This document shows positions 51,210 to 63,715 of a stretch of DNA of 64,000 bases, one piece after another. The DNA is taken from assembly GCF_014268755.2 (NCBI RefSeq), contig NZ_CP077093.1, forward strand, positions 5,046,001 to 5,110,000. The letters are read 5' to 3'. Numbering within the stretch: position 1 is the stretch's first letter; each line of letters starts with the position of its first letter. The DNA comes from Pseudomonas vanderleydeniana (GTDB taxonomy: Bacteria > Pseudomonadota > Gammaproteobacteria > Pseudomonadales > Pseudomonadaceae). A program made the translations under genes and the position numbers. The notes beneath the pieces are model-generated. The model saw only the letters and a list, made by a program, of their open reading frames with translations, ran no database searches and was not told the DNA's origin.

Positions 51210-52892
51210 TCAGATCCGGAACTGCCCCACCAGTTTGCCCAGGCGTTGCCCCAGGTCCGCCAGGCTACGGGAGGTCTGCGCGCCCTGCTGGGTCTGGTCC
51301 GCCACGTTATCCACCGCCACCGCGATCTGGTGCACGCTGCGGTTGATCTCCTCGGCCACTGCTGTCTGCTCCTCGGCAGCACTGGCGATCTGCGCGTTCA
51401 TGGCGTTGATGGTGCCGATCAGTTGCGCGATGGTATCCAGCGACGACCCCGCCTCGTTGGCCTTGACAGAGGTGCCGTCACCGGCCTCGCTGGAGCGGCG
51501 CATGGCCTCCACCGCCGACTGGGTGCCCGACTGCAACCGGTCGATCATGCCCTGGATTTCCTGGGTGCTCTGCTGGGTCCGGCTGGCCAGCGCGCGAACC
51601 TCGTCCGCCACCACCGCGAAACCACGTCCCGCCTCGCCGGCGCGGGCCGCCTCGATCGCCGCGTTGAGGGCCAGCAGGTTGGTCTGTTCGGCGATCGAAC
51701 GGATCACCCCGAGCACGCTGACGATCGAGGTCACGTCCTGCTGCAGGCTGTCCAGCGAGACGCCACTGCTGCGAATGTCCCTCACCAGTGCATGAATCTG
51801 CTCGATGCTACCGTCGACCACGCGCTTGGCCGCCTGGCCTTCGGCGTCGGTCTGCTGGGCCGCGACCGCCGCCCCCTGGGCACTGCGCGCCACTTCCTGG
51901 GCCGCCGAGGACATCTGGTTGATCGCCGTGGCGACCTGGTCGGTTTCGTGACGCTGACGCTCCATCGCCTCTTCCGAACGGTTCGCCTGCTCGGCAACCT
52001 GGCCGACCAGCCCGGTCAACTGGCCGGTCATCTCGGTGATCTGCCGCACCAGACTGTGAATCTTCTCGACGAAGCGGTTGAACGAGCCAGCCAACTGGCC
52101 CAGTTCGTCCTGACTGGTAATTGCCAGGCGATGGGTGAGATCGCCCTCGCCGGCGGCGATATCGTCCAGGTTGGCTTTCATCAGTAGCAGTGGACGCAGG
52201 ATGGTATTGGCCACCAGCATCCCCACGATCGCAATCACCACCAGCACCAGCAGGGCGATGCCGACGATACTCAGCACCACACCTTCCATGCGCTCGGTGA
52301 TCTTGGCCTGGACCACCGCGACCTGGGCTTCGATGCCGTCGAGGTTGACCGAGGAGCCGACAGCCATGTCCCACTTGGCCAGGTACTCGGTGTAGCCCAG
52401 CTTGGGCACCAGGACCGACTCCTTGCCCGGCAGCGGCGAGCTGTACTCCAGGTAGTGGGTGCCATTCTTGGCCACTTCGACCAGGCCGCTGTTGACATAC
52501 ACGCCATTCGGATCGCGGGTGTCCTTGAAGCTCTTGCCCAAGCCGTCGGGGCTGTCGCTCTTGAACAGCCGGACGATCTGCGAGTCGTAGCCGAAGAAGT
52601 AGCCGTCCTTGCCGTACTTGATGCTCGAGAGCAACTTGATCGCCTGGTCGCGCGAAGCCTGGTCACCTGGCGCAGCCGCATCGTAGAGCGGCTTGATTGC
52701 AGTCATTGCCACCGCGACATAACTCTGCAAGGTGGCACGGGCTTCGGCGATCAGTTGTTTGCGGGTGTCCTCGACTTCCTTGCGAGCCTGGTTCTGCAGG
52801 ATCAACGCAGTGGTCAGGCTGATCACTACGGCGAACAACAGGACGGGCAATACGGCGAGGGACAGGACTTTGGCCTTCAGGCTCAGGCGCAT
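51210..52892 (-). CDS. Methyl-accepting chemotaxis protein, single-Cache type
   Basis: A 560-residue transmembrane chemoreceptor. TM1 is at about residues 8-32, a periplasmic single Cache domain at 35-190 (motif [12 protein letters not shown]), and TM2 at about 203-228. A HAMP domain follows ([23 protein letters not shown], about 230-285), then the cytoplasmic coiled coil. The signalling tip [20 protein letters not shown] lies near residues 395-415. There is no C-terminal CheR-binding pentapeptide. Single-Cache receptors of pseudomonads such as McpP sense small organic acids; a similar ligand is possible but not shown. Confidence 0.92.
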   Translation of the reverse strand: MRLSLKAKVLSLAVLPVLLFAVVISLTTALILQNQARKEVEDTRKQLIAEARATLQSYVAVAMTAIKPLYDAAAPGDQASRDQAIKLLSSIKYGKDGYFFGYDSQIVRLFKSDSPDGLGKSFKDTRDPNGVYVNSGLVEVAKNGTHYLEYSSPLPGKESVLVPKLGYTEYLAKWDMAVGSSVNLDGIEAQVAVVQAKITERMEGVVLSIVGIALLVLVVIAIVGMLVANTILRPLLLMKANLDDIAAGEGDLTHRLAITSQDELGQLAGSFNRFVEKIHSLVRQITEMTGQLTGLVGQVAEQANRSEEAMERQRHETDQVATAINQMSSAAQEVARSAQGAAVAAQQTDAEGQAAKRVVDGSIEQIHALVRDIRSSGVSLDSLQQDVTSIVSVLGVIRSIAEQTNLLALNAAIEAARAGEAGRGFAVVADEVRALASRTQQSTQEIQGMIDRLQSGTQSAVEAMRRSSEAGDGTSVKANEAGSSLDTIAQLIGTINAMNAQIASAAEEQTAVAEEINRSVHQIAVAVDNVADQTQQGAQTSRSLADLGQRLGKLVGQFRI

Positions 52893-53188
52893 GGGATGCT
52901 CTCTTATTATTGGCTCGATGACGGGTTAACGGCCTGGAATGCGGAAAGTTGAGCACCTTGTACGGACGTACCGCACCGAAAAATATCGGCGAACCCACCA
53001 TTTTCCCGGCTGGAAATCGACCGTCTACGACGTATTGTCGATTTTCATCGCTGTCCATTCGATGGGATAAAGCCGGCCTTTATTGACGCCGGTCATTGTT
53101 TTTTTATTTGTTCGTTCAAATAAAGAAAAAATCCGACAGGCCGTTAACCTTCCAAATCTCTGTATTTCAAGAATAAGGACGTCGCTAC
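52893..53188. other. Divergent chemoreceptor control region
   Basis: A 296-base gap between two divergent mcp genes. On the rightward side is a FliA-type promoter candidate (53068-53095). On the leftward side GCCGATAT (52990-52983, minus strand) resembles a FliA -10 but lacks a TAAA at the right distance. No gene is visible. Confidence 0.5.
53068..53095 (+). promoter_or_regulatory. Candidate sigma-28 (FliA) promoter for chemoreceptor gene
   Basis: TAAA at 53068-53071, 16 bases, then GCCGGTCA at 53088-53095. The FliA consensus is TAAA-N15-GCCGATAA, so the -35 is perfect, the -10 matches six of eight, and the spacer is one base longer than usual. It lies 94 bases before the ATG. The overlapping gccggc/gccggt hairpin followed by T7 at 53100-53106 is an alternative reading of the same DNA. 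Confidence 0.4.
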
Positions 53189-55336
53189 ATGTCGCTCAGA
53201 CAGCTTTCCATCCAATGGAAGATCACCCTGCTTGCCGGGCTTTGCCTGCTGGGGATCGTCACACTGCTGGTCAGCCTTTCGCTGTATCGCATGGAACACA
53301 GCTCCGAGCTGGTCAAGGCCTCCAGCATGGAGATGCTCAACGAGGCGGCCCAGGCGCGTATCGAAGCCCAGGGTGAAGTCCAGGCGCTGATCATCCGTCG
53401 CCAGTTCATGGATGCCTACCAGTACGGCAACGGTTTTGCCCGCCAGGTGCTGTTCCTGCGCGAGCAGGCACAGAAGCGCTTTCTCGACGCCTTCGACCTG
53501 CGTGAAGACCTGACCCGCCAGGTGAAGTCCGCACTGCAAGCCAACCCTGACCTGCTCGGCCTGTCGCTGGTGTTCGAGGCCAATGCGCTGGATGGCAAGG
53601 ACGAGCTGTTCGCCGGGCAGAAAGAGCTGGGTAGCAACGACAAGGGCCGCTTCGCCCTCTACTGGTCGCAACCGACCCCGGGCAAGCTGACCTCCATGTC
53701 ACTGCCGGAAAGCGACATGAGCGACACCAGCACCGGCCCCAGCGGCCAACCGAACAACACCTGGTTCACCTGCCCGCGCACGACCCTGAAACCCTGCGTG
53801 ATCGAACCCTACTTCTACGAGATCGACGGCCATAACGTGCTGATGACCAGCATCGTCTTTCCGTTGCAGTTCGAGGGCAAGGTGATCGCCTCGCTGTCGG
53901 TCGACATCAACCTCGACAGCCTGCAAGCGGTCAGCCAGCAGGCGAGCAAGAAGCTCTACGACGGCCAGACCAGTGTCAGCATTCTCAGCCCGGTCGGTCT
54001 GCTGGCCGGCTACAGCCCGGACGCCAGCCAGCTCAGCCAGCGCCTGGACAAGGTCGACACCCGCGATGGCGCGGCACTGATCCAGCAATTGGCCAGCAGT
54101 ACCGAGACCCAGGTACTGCGCACCCACCAGCAACTGAAGATCCTCGCACCGTTCCAGCCCATTCCCGGTGGCAAGCCGTGGGGCGTCCTGCTCGATGTGC
54201 CGGAGAAAGTGCTGGTGGGGCCGGCCGAGGCGCTCAAGACCCAGCTCGATGAACGCAGCGCCGCCGGTACCCTGATCGAATCGAGCCTCGGCCTGCTGGC
54301 GGCGGTGATCGGCCTGCTGCTGGTCTGGCTGACCGCCCGCAGCGTGACCCGTCCGATTCTCGCCGTGGCGCACATGCTCGAAGACATCGCCAGCGGTGAA
54401 GGCGATCTGACCCGCCGCCTGCACTACGACAAGAAGGACGAACTGGGCCAGTTGGCCGGCTGGTTCAACCGTTTCCTCGACAAGCTGCAGCCGGTGATCG
54501 CCGAGGTGAAGCGCTCGGTCCAGGATGCCCGCGGCACCGCCGACCAGTCGTCCGCCATCGCCACCCAGACCAGCGCCGGCATGGAACAGCAGTATCGCCA
54601 GGTCGATCAGGTGGCCACCGCCTCCCACGAGATGAGCGCCACCGCCCAGGATGTCGCCCGCAGTGCCGCCCAGGCCGCGCAAGCTGCCCGCGATGCCGAC
54701 CAGGCCACCCGCCAGGGCCTGACCGTGATCGATCGCACCACGACCAGCATCGGTCACCTGGCCGCCGACATGAGCGATGCCATGGGCCAGGTCGAGGGGC
54801 TGGCCGCCAACAGCGAGAAGATCGGTTCGGTGCTGGAGGTGATTCGCGCGATCGCCGAGCAGACCAATCTACTGGCCCTCAACGCCGCCATCGAAGCCGC
54901 CCGCGCCGGTGAGGCCGGACGCGGTTTTGCCGTGGTTGCCGATGAGGTTCGCAACCTGGCGCGCCGGACCCAGGAGTCGGTCGAGGAGACCCGCCAGGTC
55001 ATCGAGGAACTGCAGAGCGGCACTCGCGAGGTGGTCAGCTCCATGGGCAACAGCCATCGCCAGGCCCAGGGCAGCGTCGCGCAGGTCAGCCAGGCGGTGA
55101 CCGCCCTGCAGCAGATCGGCAATGCGGTCACGGTCATCACCGACATGAACCTGCAGATCGCCAGCGCGGCAGAGGAACAAAGCGCGGTGGCCGAGGAGAT
55201 CAACAACAACGTGGCGACCATCCGCGATGTCACCGAATCGCTGTCCGGCCAGGCCAACGAATCGGCGCGGGTCAGCCAGTCGCTCAACCACTTGGCCAAC
55301 CAGCAGCAGGGGCTGATGGATCAGTTCCGGGCCTGA
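53189..55336 (+). CDS. Methyl-accepting chemotaxis protein, double-Cache type
   Basis: A 715-residue chemoreceptor. TM1 is at about residues 12-32, a large periplasmic region at 35-350 typical of double Cache (dCache_1) sensors, and TM2 near 352-372. A HAMP domain follows ([23 protein letters not shown]), then a signalling tip [20 protein letters not shown] near residues 555-575. It lacks a CheR-binding pentapeptide. Length and layout resemble the pseudomonad amine sensors TlpQ/McpU, but I cannot confirm a ligand-binding motif. The two receptors here are divergent. Confidence 0.92.
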   Translation: MSLRQLSIQWKITLLAGLCLLGIVTLLVSLSLYRMEHSSELVKASSMEMLNEAAQARIEAQGEVQALIIRRQFMDAYQYGNGFARQVLFLREQAQKRFLDAFDLREDLTRQVKSALQANPDLLGLSLVFEANALDGKDELFAGQKELGSNDKGRFALYWSQPTPGKLTSMSLPESDMSDTSTGPSGQPNNTWFTCPRTTLKPCVIEPYFYEIDGHNVLMTSIVFPLQFEGKVIASLSVDINLDSLQAVSQQASKKLYDGQTSVSILSPVGLLAGYSPDASQLSQRLDKVDTRDGAALIQQLASSTETQVLRTHQQLKILAPFQPIPGGKPWGVLLDVPEKVLVGPAEALKTQLDERSAAGTLIESSLGLLAAVIGLLLVWLTARSVTRPILAVAHMLEDIASGEGDLTRRLHYDKKDELGQLAGWFNRFLDKLQPVIAEVKRSVQDARGTADQSSAIATQTSAGMEQQYRQVDQVATASHEMSATAQDVARSAAQAAQAARDADQATRQGLTVIDRTTTSIGHLAADMSDAMGQVEGLAANSEKIGSVLEVIRAIAEQTNLLALNAAIEAARAGEAGRGFAVVADEVRNLARRTQESVEETRQVIEELQSGTREVVSSMGNSHRQAQGSVAQVSQAVTALQQIGNAVTVITDMNLQIASAAEEQSAVAEEINNNVATIRDVTESLSGQANESARVSQSLNHLANQQQGLMDQFRA

Positions 55337-55354
55337 CCCCTCCCGCGTGGGGCT

Positions 55355-56671
55355 TCAGCTTCTGCGCGGCAAATCGATCGTCACCAGCAGTCCGCCAAGC
55401 GGGCTGCTCAATAGACGCAACTGCGCGCCCCAGGCTTCGACAATATCCCGGACGATGCCCAGCCCCAGTCCATGCCCGGTGGTCTGTTCGTCCAAACGCG
55501 TGCCACGGCTGAACACCGCATCGCGATTCTGCTCGGGAATACCCGGGCCATCATCCTCGATACTCAACCTGTACCCCCCCGCCGTTTCGACGATGCCCAG
55601 GCGCACCTCGGCATCCGCCCATTTGCAGGCATTGTCCAGCAGGTTGCCCAGCAGTTCGAGCAAGTCCTCGCGGTCCCAGGGCAGTTGCAGGCCAGGGGGG
55701 GCCGTATGGCTCAACGCCAGGTGTTCACCATGAATCATGCCGAGGGTCGACAGCAGGCTCGGCAGCTCCGTGTCGCAGTCGAACGACACCCCTGGCAGGG
55801 TGTCGCCGGCGAGGCGTGCGCGGTTCAACTCCCGACTCAGACGCTGCTCGATCTGTTCCAGTTGTTCGCGCAATACCTTGCGCAGCCCCGGGTGACCGTC
55901 CAGGCGGACGTCGGAGGCCAGGCTCAGCAGCACCGCCAGCGGGGTTTTCAGGGCATGTCCCAGGTTGCCCAGGGCGTTGCGCGAACGCTTGAGGCTGTCC
56001 TCGGTGTGGGCCAGCAGATGGTTGATCTGGGCCACCAGCGGTTCGAGCTCCTGGGGTACCTGGGTCTCCAGTTGCGAACGCTTGCCCTGCTGCAGCTGCG
56101 CAATCTGCTCGCGGGCATTTTCCAGCGGGCGCAAGGCCCGGCGTACGGTGATTCGTTGCAACAGCAGGATGACGATCAGTGCCGCGAGGCCGATCCCCAG
56201 GCCGATGCGTTGCATCAACTGGAAGCTTTCACGTACCGGTGTGTAGTCCTGGGCCACGCTGATGCTGATCGATTGCCCCAGGCGCCGGTAGTCCGAGCGC
56301 AATACCAGCAACCTCTGCCCTTCCGGGCCCAGTTGCAGGTCGGCATGCAGCCCCGGCCGTTCAGGCATCGGCAGCTCCTGATCCCAGAGTGAACGCGAGC
56401 GCCAGTGATGCTCGGCGAAATCGACCCGGAAGTAGTGCCCGGAGAACGGCCGCTGATAGGCCGGCGACAGGCGCCTCTCATCCAGCTGCAAACCGTCTGG
56501 ACCACGCACCAGCGCCACCAACAGATTTTCGCTGTCGGCATGCAGCCCCTCCTCCAGGTAGCGTTGCAGGCCCAGCTCGAACAGCCACAGGCTGGTTTGC
56601 GCGACGATCAGGCCAACGATCAGCAGCACGCTGACCAGGCCCAGGCTGAGGCGGCGCTGGATCGACCTCAC
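55355..56671 (-). CDS. Sensor histidine kinase
   Basis: A 438-residue membrane kinase paired with the OmpR-family regulator upstream. TM1 is at about residues 8-30, a periplasmic domain at 31-152, and TM2 at 155-172. The H-box [12 protein letters not shown] places the phosphorylated histidine at His239. The N-box is [10 protein letters not shown] (Asn347) and the G-boxes are DDGPGI and GHGLGLGI at about 373-406. It starts with GTG overlapping the regulator stop (GTGA). PepSY genes ahead of a PhoPQ/QseBC-like pair are common in pseudomonads; the signal is unknown. Confidence 0.9.
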   Translation of the reverse strand: MRSIQRRLSLGLVSVLLIVGLIVAQTSLWLFELGLQRYLEEGLHADSENLLVALVRGPDGLQLDERRLSPAYQRPFSGHYFRVDFAEHHWRSRSLWDQELPMPERPGLHADLQLGPEGQRLLVLRSDYRRLGQSISISVAQDYTPVRESFQLMQRIGLGIGLAALIVILLLQRITVRRALRPLENAREQIAQLQQGKRSQLETQVPQELEPLVAQINHLLAHTEDSLKRSRNALGNLGHALKTPLAVLLSLASDVRLDGHPGLRKVLREQLEQIEQRLSRELNRARLAGDTLPGVSFDCDTELPSLLSTLGMIHGEHLALSHTAPPGLQLPWDREDLLELLGNLLDNACKWADAEVRLGIVETAGGYRLSIEDDGPGIPEQNRDAVFSRGTRLDEQTTGHGLGLGIVRDIVEAWGAQLRLLSSPLGGLLVTIDLPRRS

Positions 56672-57336
56672 CCGGCGCTTCCACCGAACAGGTAGCCCTG
56701 GCCGCGACGCGTCTCGATCACCGTGCGCCCGAGTTTGCGGCGCAAGTGATTGACGTGCACTTCCAGCACGTTCGAGTCACGCTCGGTTTCACCGTTGTAG
56801 AGATGCTCGGCCAGATGGCTCTTGGAGAGGATCTGTTCCGGATGCAGCATGAAGTAGCGCAACAGGCGAAACTCGGCAGCGGTGAGCTGAATCTCCTCGC
56901 TCCCCCGGGTAACGCATTGGCGCCCTTCATCCAGATGCAGGCCCGCGGCATTCAGGGTCGGCTGGTTCGGCTGGCCATGGGCACGACGCAGCAAGGACTG
57001 GATGCGCAATTGCAACTCTTCAGGGTGGAACGGCTTGGTCAGGTAATCATCGGCGCCGGCCTTGAGGCCCTCGATACGCTCGGCCCAGGAATCCCGGGCC
57101 GTCAGGATCAATACCGGAATCGTCAGGCCGCCGCTACGCCATTGACGCAGTACCTCCAGCCCCGGCAACCCGGGCAGGCCCAGGTCGAGGATGACCAGGT
57201 CATAGGGTTCGGTAGCCCCCTGATACACCGCATCGCGCCCATCAGCCAGCCAGTCGACCGCGTAGCCCTGGCGGGCCAGCCCCGTCAGCAGTTCATCGGC
57301 CAGGGGCACATTGTCCTCTACCAGCAACAGGCGCAT
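56668..57336 (-). CDS. OmpR-family response regulator
   Basis: A 222-residue two-component regulator. The receiver domain (1-120) has the acidic pocket EDN at residues 7-9, the phospho-acceptor Asp51 ([10 protein letters not shown]), Thr79 and Lys101 (LTKPF). The winged-helix DNA-binding domain (about 128-218) contains [20 protein letters not shown] and [15 protein letters not shown]. It overlaps the PepSY gene by one base and the kinase gene by four. Confidence 0.93.
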   Translation of the reverse strand: MRLLLVEDNVPLADELLTGLARQGYAVDWLADGRDAVYQGATEPYDLVILDLGLPGLPGLEVLRQWRSGGLTIPVLILTARDSWAERIEGLKAGADDYLTKPFHPEELQLRIQSLLRRAHGQPNQPTLNAAGLHLDEGRQCVTRGSEEIQLTAAEFRLLRYFMLHPEQILSKSHLAEHLYNGETERDSNVLEVHVNHLRRKLGRTVIETRRGQGYLFGGSAG

Positions 57337-57644
57337 CAGTCGTCCTCCTCGTCTTTCAGCAGGTCGCCATTGCTGGCATTGAGCTTGATTTCCCGGACCA
57401 CGCCAGCCTGGGTCAACAACTCGACCTCGTAGACGTAATCCCCGTGACTGGTTTCCAGTTCGGCCTCCAGCAGCTTGGCGCCTGGATGCTGTCCCATGGC
57501 CTGTTGCAGCAGGTGTTCAAGCGGCAGGATCACCCCCTGCTGGCGAAGGCGCAGGGCTTCGTCCTGGTTCAGGTCCCTGGCCGATACCAGGGTACATACG
57601 GTTGCCAGCGTCAACAGACTGCAGGCGCGCAAATTGAAGATCAT
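57336..57644 (-). CDS. Exported PepSY domain protein
   Basis: A 102-residue periplasmic protein. The N-terminus [22 protein letters not shown] is a Sec signal peptide, and the remainder is one PepSY domain ([20 protein letters not shown] ... [10 protein letters not shown] ... [16 protein letters not shown]). PepSY proteins are thought to inhibit peptidases or to modulate sensor kinases. Here translation is coupled to the regulator (TGATG), which suggests a role in signal input. Its own ATG overlaps the stop of a decayed PepSY paralogue. Confidence 0.85.
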   Translation of the reverse strand: MIFNLRACSLLTLATVCTLVSARDLNQDEALRLRQQGVILPLEHLLQQAMGQHPGAKLLEAELETSHGDYVYEVELLTQAGVVREIKLNASNGDLLKDEEDD

Positions 57645-57777
57645 TACCTGTCCTGATGGTCCTTGAGAACCTCACCGCGGCTGGCGTCCCATTCGATTGC
57701 TACTCGATTCCCTGAGCATCGCGCAGTTCTACCCGATGGATGGAGCGAAAAAGCCAGCTCGGCTCCCCGAGCACTGT
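57644..57777 (-). pseudogene. Remnant of a second PepSY protein gene, frameshifted and truncated
   Basis: On the minus strand two frames encode adjoining parts of a PepSY domain. One frame (about 57741 down to 57703) reads IHRVELRDAQGIE and then a TAG at 57702-57700. A neighbouring frame reads VAIEWDASRGEVLKDHQDR and ends at TAA 57646-57644. Joined, they give the usual EVELRDAQGIEW...DA-GEVLKDHQD ending. Loss of one base with TGG to TAG at the junction would explain it. The N-terminal half and signal peptide are not recognisable. The TAA overlaps the ATG of the intact PepSY gene (TAATG), as expected if this had been the first gene of the operon. Confidence 0.65.
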
Positions 57778-57953
57778 TCATCGCCGCTATGGCAAATAGC
57801 CATTTGCTCTGACAAAGTAGCCGTAACAACTTAAACGAAGCTGAATTTACCCGACAAGTCTTGGTCCATCTCCCCATCCTGCATTTTCCCGATCCAGGCA
57901 GCCACTGGCGACAACCTTCCTTATAATTCCGCTATCCAGAAAGCGAGAGCCGT
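57778..57953. other. Spacer between PepSY remnant and patatin-like gene
   Basis: About 175 bases. It must contain the rightward promoter of the patatin-like gene (a TATAAT at 57921-57926 is a good -10 candidate, 28 bases before the ATG) and the leftward promoter of the two-component operon. A short inverted repeat, atggcaaat and atttgct-type, lies near 57789-57808. Confidence 0.5.
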
Positions 57954-59033
57954 ATGACTGCGATCCATATCAAATATCCCGCACTGACGCTCAAGGCCGG
58001 CAAGCATGCCTATCGACGCATACGCGAAGGTGGGCTGAAGGCTGCCGATGTCGGTACCCTGCCCGGTGCGGCGGGTGGGCCAAAGGCGCTGGGCATCCAG
58101 GGGCTCGATCTGGCGCTGTTCGGCCAATGGTTGCCGGCCAGTCCACGGGAGCGTTCGCTGATCGGCGCGTCGATTGGCGCCTGGCGGTTCGCCAGCGCCT
58201 GCCTGCCGGATGCCGCCCAGGGTATCGAACGCCTGGGACAACTCTACAACGAGCAGAGCTTTGCCAAGGGCGTGACCATGGCCGAGGTCAGCCGCAGTTG
58301 TGAGCGCATGCTGCATGATCTGCTCGAAGGACGCGACGCATCCATCCTGAGCAATGAACGCTACCGCCTCAACGTAGTGATCGTCAAAAGCCATGGCCTG
58401 CTGGCTGACGACCACCGTGGTCGTCTCGGCCTGGGCCTGTCCTCGGTGATCGCCGACAACCTGCTGGGTCGTGCGCGCCTGGCCCGGCATTTCGAGCGGG
58501 TGATCCTGCATGACCCACGGCTCTCCCCTCCCCTGCTGCCGCTGAAGGACTTTCCTTCGCGCCTGCTGCCTCTGGCCGCAGAGAACCTGCGCCAGGGCCT
58601 GCTGGCCTCGGGCTCGATTCCGATGGTCATGGAAGGCGTGCGCGACATCGCCGGTGTCGGCAGCGGCACCTATCGCGACGGCGGGCTGCTCGACTATCAC
58701 CTGGACCTGCCCTACGACGGCGATGACGTAGTGTTGTATCCGCACTTCACCGACAAGGTCATTCCCGGCTGGTTCGACAAGACCCTGCCCTGGCGCCGCG
58801 GCAATCCGGAACGCCTGCAGGATGTCCTGCTGCTGGCGCCGTCACGGGAATACCTGGCCCGCCTGCCCCACGGCAAGCTGCCTGATCGCAATGATTTCAA
58901 GCGTTTCATGGGAGACGACAAGGGCCGCCAGAGCTACTGGCGCAAGGCGATGGCCGAAAGCCGGCGATTGGGTGACGAATTCCTTGAACTGGCCGATAAC
59001 GGTCGACTGGCCGAGCGTCTGCTGACGCTTTGA
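57954..59033 (+). CDS. Patatin-like phospholipase family protein
   Basis: A 359-residue alpha/beta hydrolase of the patatin type. The nucleophile motif is G-A-S-I-G (LIGASIGAWRF, near residue 73), the oxyanion-hole glycine stretch PGAAGGPKAL is near 37-46, and the catalytic Asp lies in YRDGGLLD near residue 243. There is no signal peptide or secretion domain, so it is probably cytoplasmic, unlike ExoU or PlpD. The substrate is unknown. It is followed 67 bases later by queD; co-transcription is possible. Confidence 0.85.
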   Translation: MTAIHIKYPALTLKAGKHAYRRIREGGLKAADVGTLPGAAGGPKALGIQGLDLALFGQWLPASPRERSLIGASIGAWRFASACLPDAAQGIERLGQLYNEQSFAKGVTMAEVSRSCERMLHDLLEGRDASILSNERYRLNVVIVKSHGLLADDHRGRLGLGLSSVIADNLLGRARLARHFERVILHDPRLSPPLLPLKDFPSRLLPLAAENLRQGLLASGSIPMVMEGVRDIAGVGSGTYRDGGLLDYHLDLPYDGDDVVLYPHFTDKVIPGWFDKTLPWRRGNPERLQDVLLLAPSREYLARLPHGKLPDRNDFKRFMGDDKGRQSYWRKAMAESRRLGDEFLELADNGRLAERLLTL

Positions 59034-59100
59034 CTCGGTCATCCCGCAGCGGAGCTGGTAAACTACCGAGCTGCATGCATTCTTCAGAGCTGATAATACC

Positions 59101-59457
59101 TTGGAAATCTTCAAAGAGTTTACGTTCGAATCCGCCCATCGCCTGCCTCACGTCCCCGAGGGGCACAAGTGTGGCCGCCTGCATGGTCACTCCTTCAAGG
59201 TGGCGATCCACCTGAGCGGCGAGATCGACCAGCATACTGGCTGGATTCGTGACTTCTCCGAGATCAAGGCGATCTTCAAGCCACTGTACGAACGCCTGGA
59301 CCACAACTACCTGAACGATATTCCCGGGCTGGAAAACCCTACCAGCGAGAACCTGGCGAAGTGGATCTGGCAGGAGCTCAAGCCCTTGCTGCCGGAACTG
59401 TCGGCGATCCGCATTCATGAGACCTGCACCAGCGGGTGCATCTATCGCGGGGAGTGA
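59101..59457 (+). CDS. queD: 6-carboxytetrahydropterin synthase QueD
   Basis: A 118-residue PTPS-family enzyme. It makes 6-carboxytetrahydropterin from dihydroneopterin triphosphate in queuosine synthesis. Zinc ligands His13 (ESAHRL), His28 and His30 (RLHGHSF) are present, as are the catalytic Cys24 and the Asp67-His68 pair (ERLDHNY). The only usable start in frame is TTG at 59101, giving the conserved N-terminus M(L)[14 protein letters not shown]; there is no ATG or GTG upstream in frame. A terminator follows. Confidence 0.94.
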   Translation: MEIFKEFTFESAHRLPHVPEGHKCGRLHGHSFKVAIHLSGEIDQHTGWIRDFSEIKAIFKPLYERLDHNYLNDIPGLENPTSENLAKWIWQELKPLLPELSAIRIHETCTSGCIYRGE

Positions 59458-59468
59458 ATCCCGGGCAT

Positions 59469-59498
59469 AAAAAAACCACCTGCCGAGGTGGTTTTTTT
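59469..59498. terminator. Terminator of queD
   Basis: A 13-base-pair stem (aaaaaaaccacct / aggtggttttttt) with a GCCG loop. The A and T runs make it work in both directions. Confidence 0.92.
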
Positions 59499-59521
59499 AT
59501 GTGCGCAGGATTCTAGCCGGT

Positions 59522-59570
59522 GACGCGGAGCGTCGGGGGATGCATTCCCACGCGGAGCGTGGGAACGATC
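59522..59570. repeat. REP element, left copy flanking heptamer array
   Basis: Two consecutive hairpins, gacgcggagcgtc (59522-59534) and ttcccacgcggagcgtgggaa (centre near 59556), ending in GATC. Its inverted copy is at 59975-60024. This REP family differs from the gcgggcaagc type used elsewhere in the window. Confidence 0.85.
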
Positions 59571-59670
59571 GGTGGCCAGCGGGCTGGAGCTTTTAAGGCG
59601 TCTGCGGCATCGATCGGCAGCAAGCCGGCACCTGCAGGTACAGGAACGAATCATCGCCGTCCCTTCCCCA

Positions 59671-59978
59671 TGATCCCTGGTCTCTGATCCCTGGTCTCTG
59701 ATCCCCGATCCCTGATCCTGATCCTGACTCCGATCCCCGATCCCTGATCCCTGATCGTTGATCCCCGATCCCTGACCCCTGACCCCTGACCCCTGATCCC
59801 TGATCCTGATCCTGACTCCGATCCCCGATCCCCGATCCCCGATCCCCGATCCCCGATCCCCGATCCCTGACCCCTGACCCCTGACCCCTGACCTCTGACC
59901 CCTGATCCTGATCCTGATCCTGATCCTGATCCTGACTCCGATCCCCGATCCCTGATCCCTGATCGTTGATCCCCGATC
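59671..59978. repeat. GATC-phased heptamer minisatellite
   Basis: A tandem array of GATCCCY/GACCCCT heptamers with some GATCCT hexamers. I count 33 GATC tetramers, and every step between them is 7, 6, 12 or a multiple of 7. Blocks beginning GACTCCGATCCCCGATCC recur at 59726, 59814 and 59934, showing a higher-order repeat. GATCGTT units at 59753 and 59961 equal the first seven bases of the adjacent REP (59975). Three long frames are open on the minus strand only because of the repeat. Lies between queD and the 3' end of the rRNA operon. Confidence 0.9.
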
Positions 59979-60024
59979 GTTCCCACGCTCTGCGTGGGAA
60001 TGCATCCCAGGACGCTGTGCGTCC
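59975..60024. repeat. REP element, right inverted copy
   Basis: Hairpins ttcccacgctctgcgtgggaa (centre near 59990) and ggacgctgtgcgtcc (60010-60024). It is an inverted copy of the element at 59522-59570. Its first heptamer, GATCGTT, is also the last unit of the array. Confidence 0.85.
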
Positions 60025-60043
60025 GCTTCCGAACGCCAGAAAA

Positions 60044-60077
60044 GACAAAACCCCAACTGCTTTCGCAATTGGGGTTT
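60044..60077 (-). terminator. Terminator of the rRNA operon
   Basis: On the minus strand, a nine-base-pair stem (aaaccccaa / ttggggttt) with a 12-base loop is followed by TTTGTCTTTTC, 11 bases beyond the 5S 3' end. Confidence 0.88.
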
Positions 60078-60088
60078 CGGAATTTAAT

Positions 60089-60204
60089 CTTGACGATGAC
60101 CTACTCTCACATGGGGAAACCCCACACTACCATCGGCGATGCATCGTTTCACTTCTGAGTTCGGGATGGGATCAGGTGGTTCCAATGCTCTATGGTCGTC
60201 AAGA
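60089..60204 (-). rRNA. rrf: 5S ribosomal RNA
   Basis: About 116 bases. The plus strand contains the complement of the conserved 5S core (minus strand GGAACCACCTGATCCCATCC, then GAACTCAGAAGTGAAACG and GATGGTAGTGTGGGG). The complementary ends CTTGACGA and TCGTCAAG close the molecule at 60089 and 60204. Confidence 0.95.
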
Positions 60205-60353
60205 AATTCTGTAGCCGGCTCGTTGTTTGGACAACGCTCCAGCGAATCGGGTATGTGACAGTCTTCGGTGCTTTGTGCGTGGCAAACTTTCGGTTCACTT
60301 CGTCTTCATACACCGCAATCTGCTTCGTTTCGCAAATTGCTTGGGTGTTATAT

Positions 60354-63220
<2,867 letters not shown>

Positions 63221-63469
63221 ATATAACCCCAAGCAATCTGGTTATACTATGAAGACGACATTCGCCGAAAATTTGCCGCTCAATTAAGAGTACTCACAAA
63301 TTTTACCTTAGCCTGATCCACTACCAGTGAAAGTAGTGTTCAGTCTTCTTTCTATCACATACCCAAATTTTTAAAGAACGATTCTGATAAAGTTCAGAAA
63401 TCAATATTCGTCATCGAATATTCATTTCTAAGCTCTACGATCTGGCCAACTGCATGGTGGAGCTGAATA
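63221..63469 (-). other. tRNA-Ala to 23S internal transcribed spacer
   Basis: About 250 bases of AT-rich spacer. On the minus strand CGTTCTTTAAAAA (63380-63368) resembles boxA of rRNA antitermination, followed by a GTATGTGATAGAAAG segment common in pseudomonad spacers. Confidence 0.7.
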
Positions 63470-63545
63470 TGGTGGAGCCAAGCGGGATCGAACCGCTGAC
63501 CTCCTGCGTGCAAGGCAGGCGCTCTCCCAGCTGAGCTATGGCCCC
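63470..63545 (-). tRNA. tRNA-Ala (TGC)
   Basis: 76 bases including an encoded CCA. The minus strand starts GGGGCCATAGCTCAGCTGGG, the anticodon loop is CTTGCAC (anticodon TGC) and the end is GGCTCCACCA. The T arm GGTTCGATCCC is intact. Confidence 0.97.
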
Positions 63546-63573
63546 GTATCGACTACAGGGTGCACCAGGTAAT

Positions 63574-63650
<77 letters not shown>

Positions 63651-63715
63651 AATCGTCTTCTTCAATGAATCAAGCAATTCGTGTGGGAACTTATGGTGCA
63701 GCTGATGTCGTCGAT

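Noticed and set aside
57644..57877. A 77-codon minus-strand ORF as an intact gene
   Set aside because: Only the last 19 codons have PepSY character; the upstream codons belong to a different frame from the conserved segment. I treat it as a frameshifted remnant.
59671..59978. CRISPR array
   Set aside because: The units are 6-7 bases long with no unique spacers and there are no cas genes. It is a minisatellite.
59442..60068. Minus-strand open frames of 111-208 codons reading repeated DQGSGI/DRGSGI/RIRIR units
   Set aside because: They exist only because the heptamer and hexamer repeats contain no stop codons on that strand. There is no RBS or family, and three frames are open at once.
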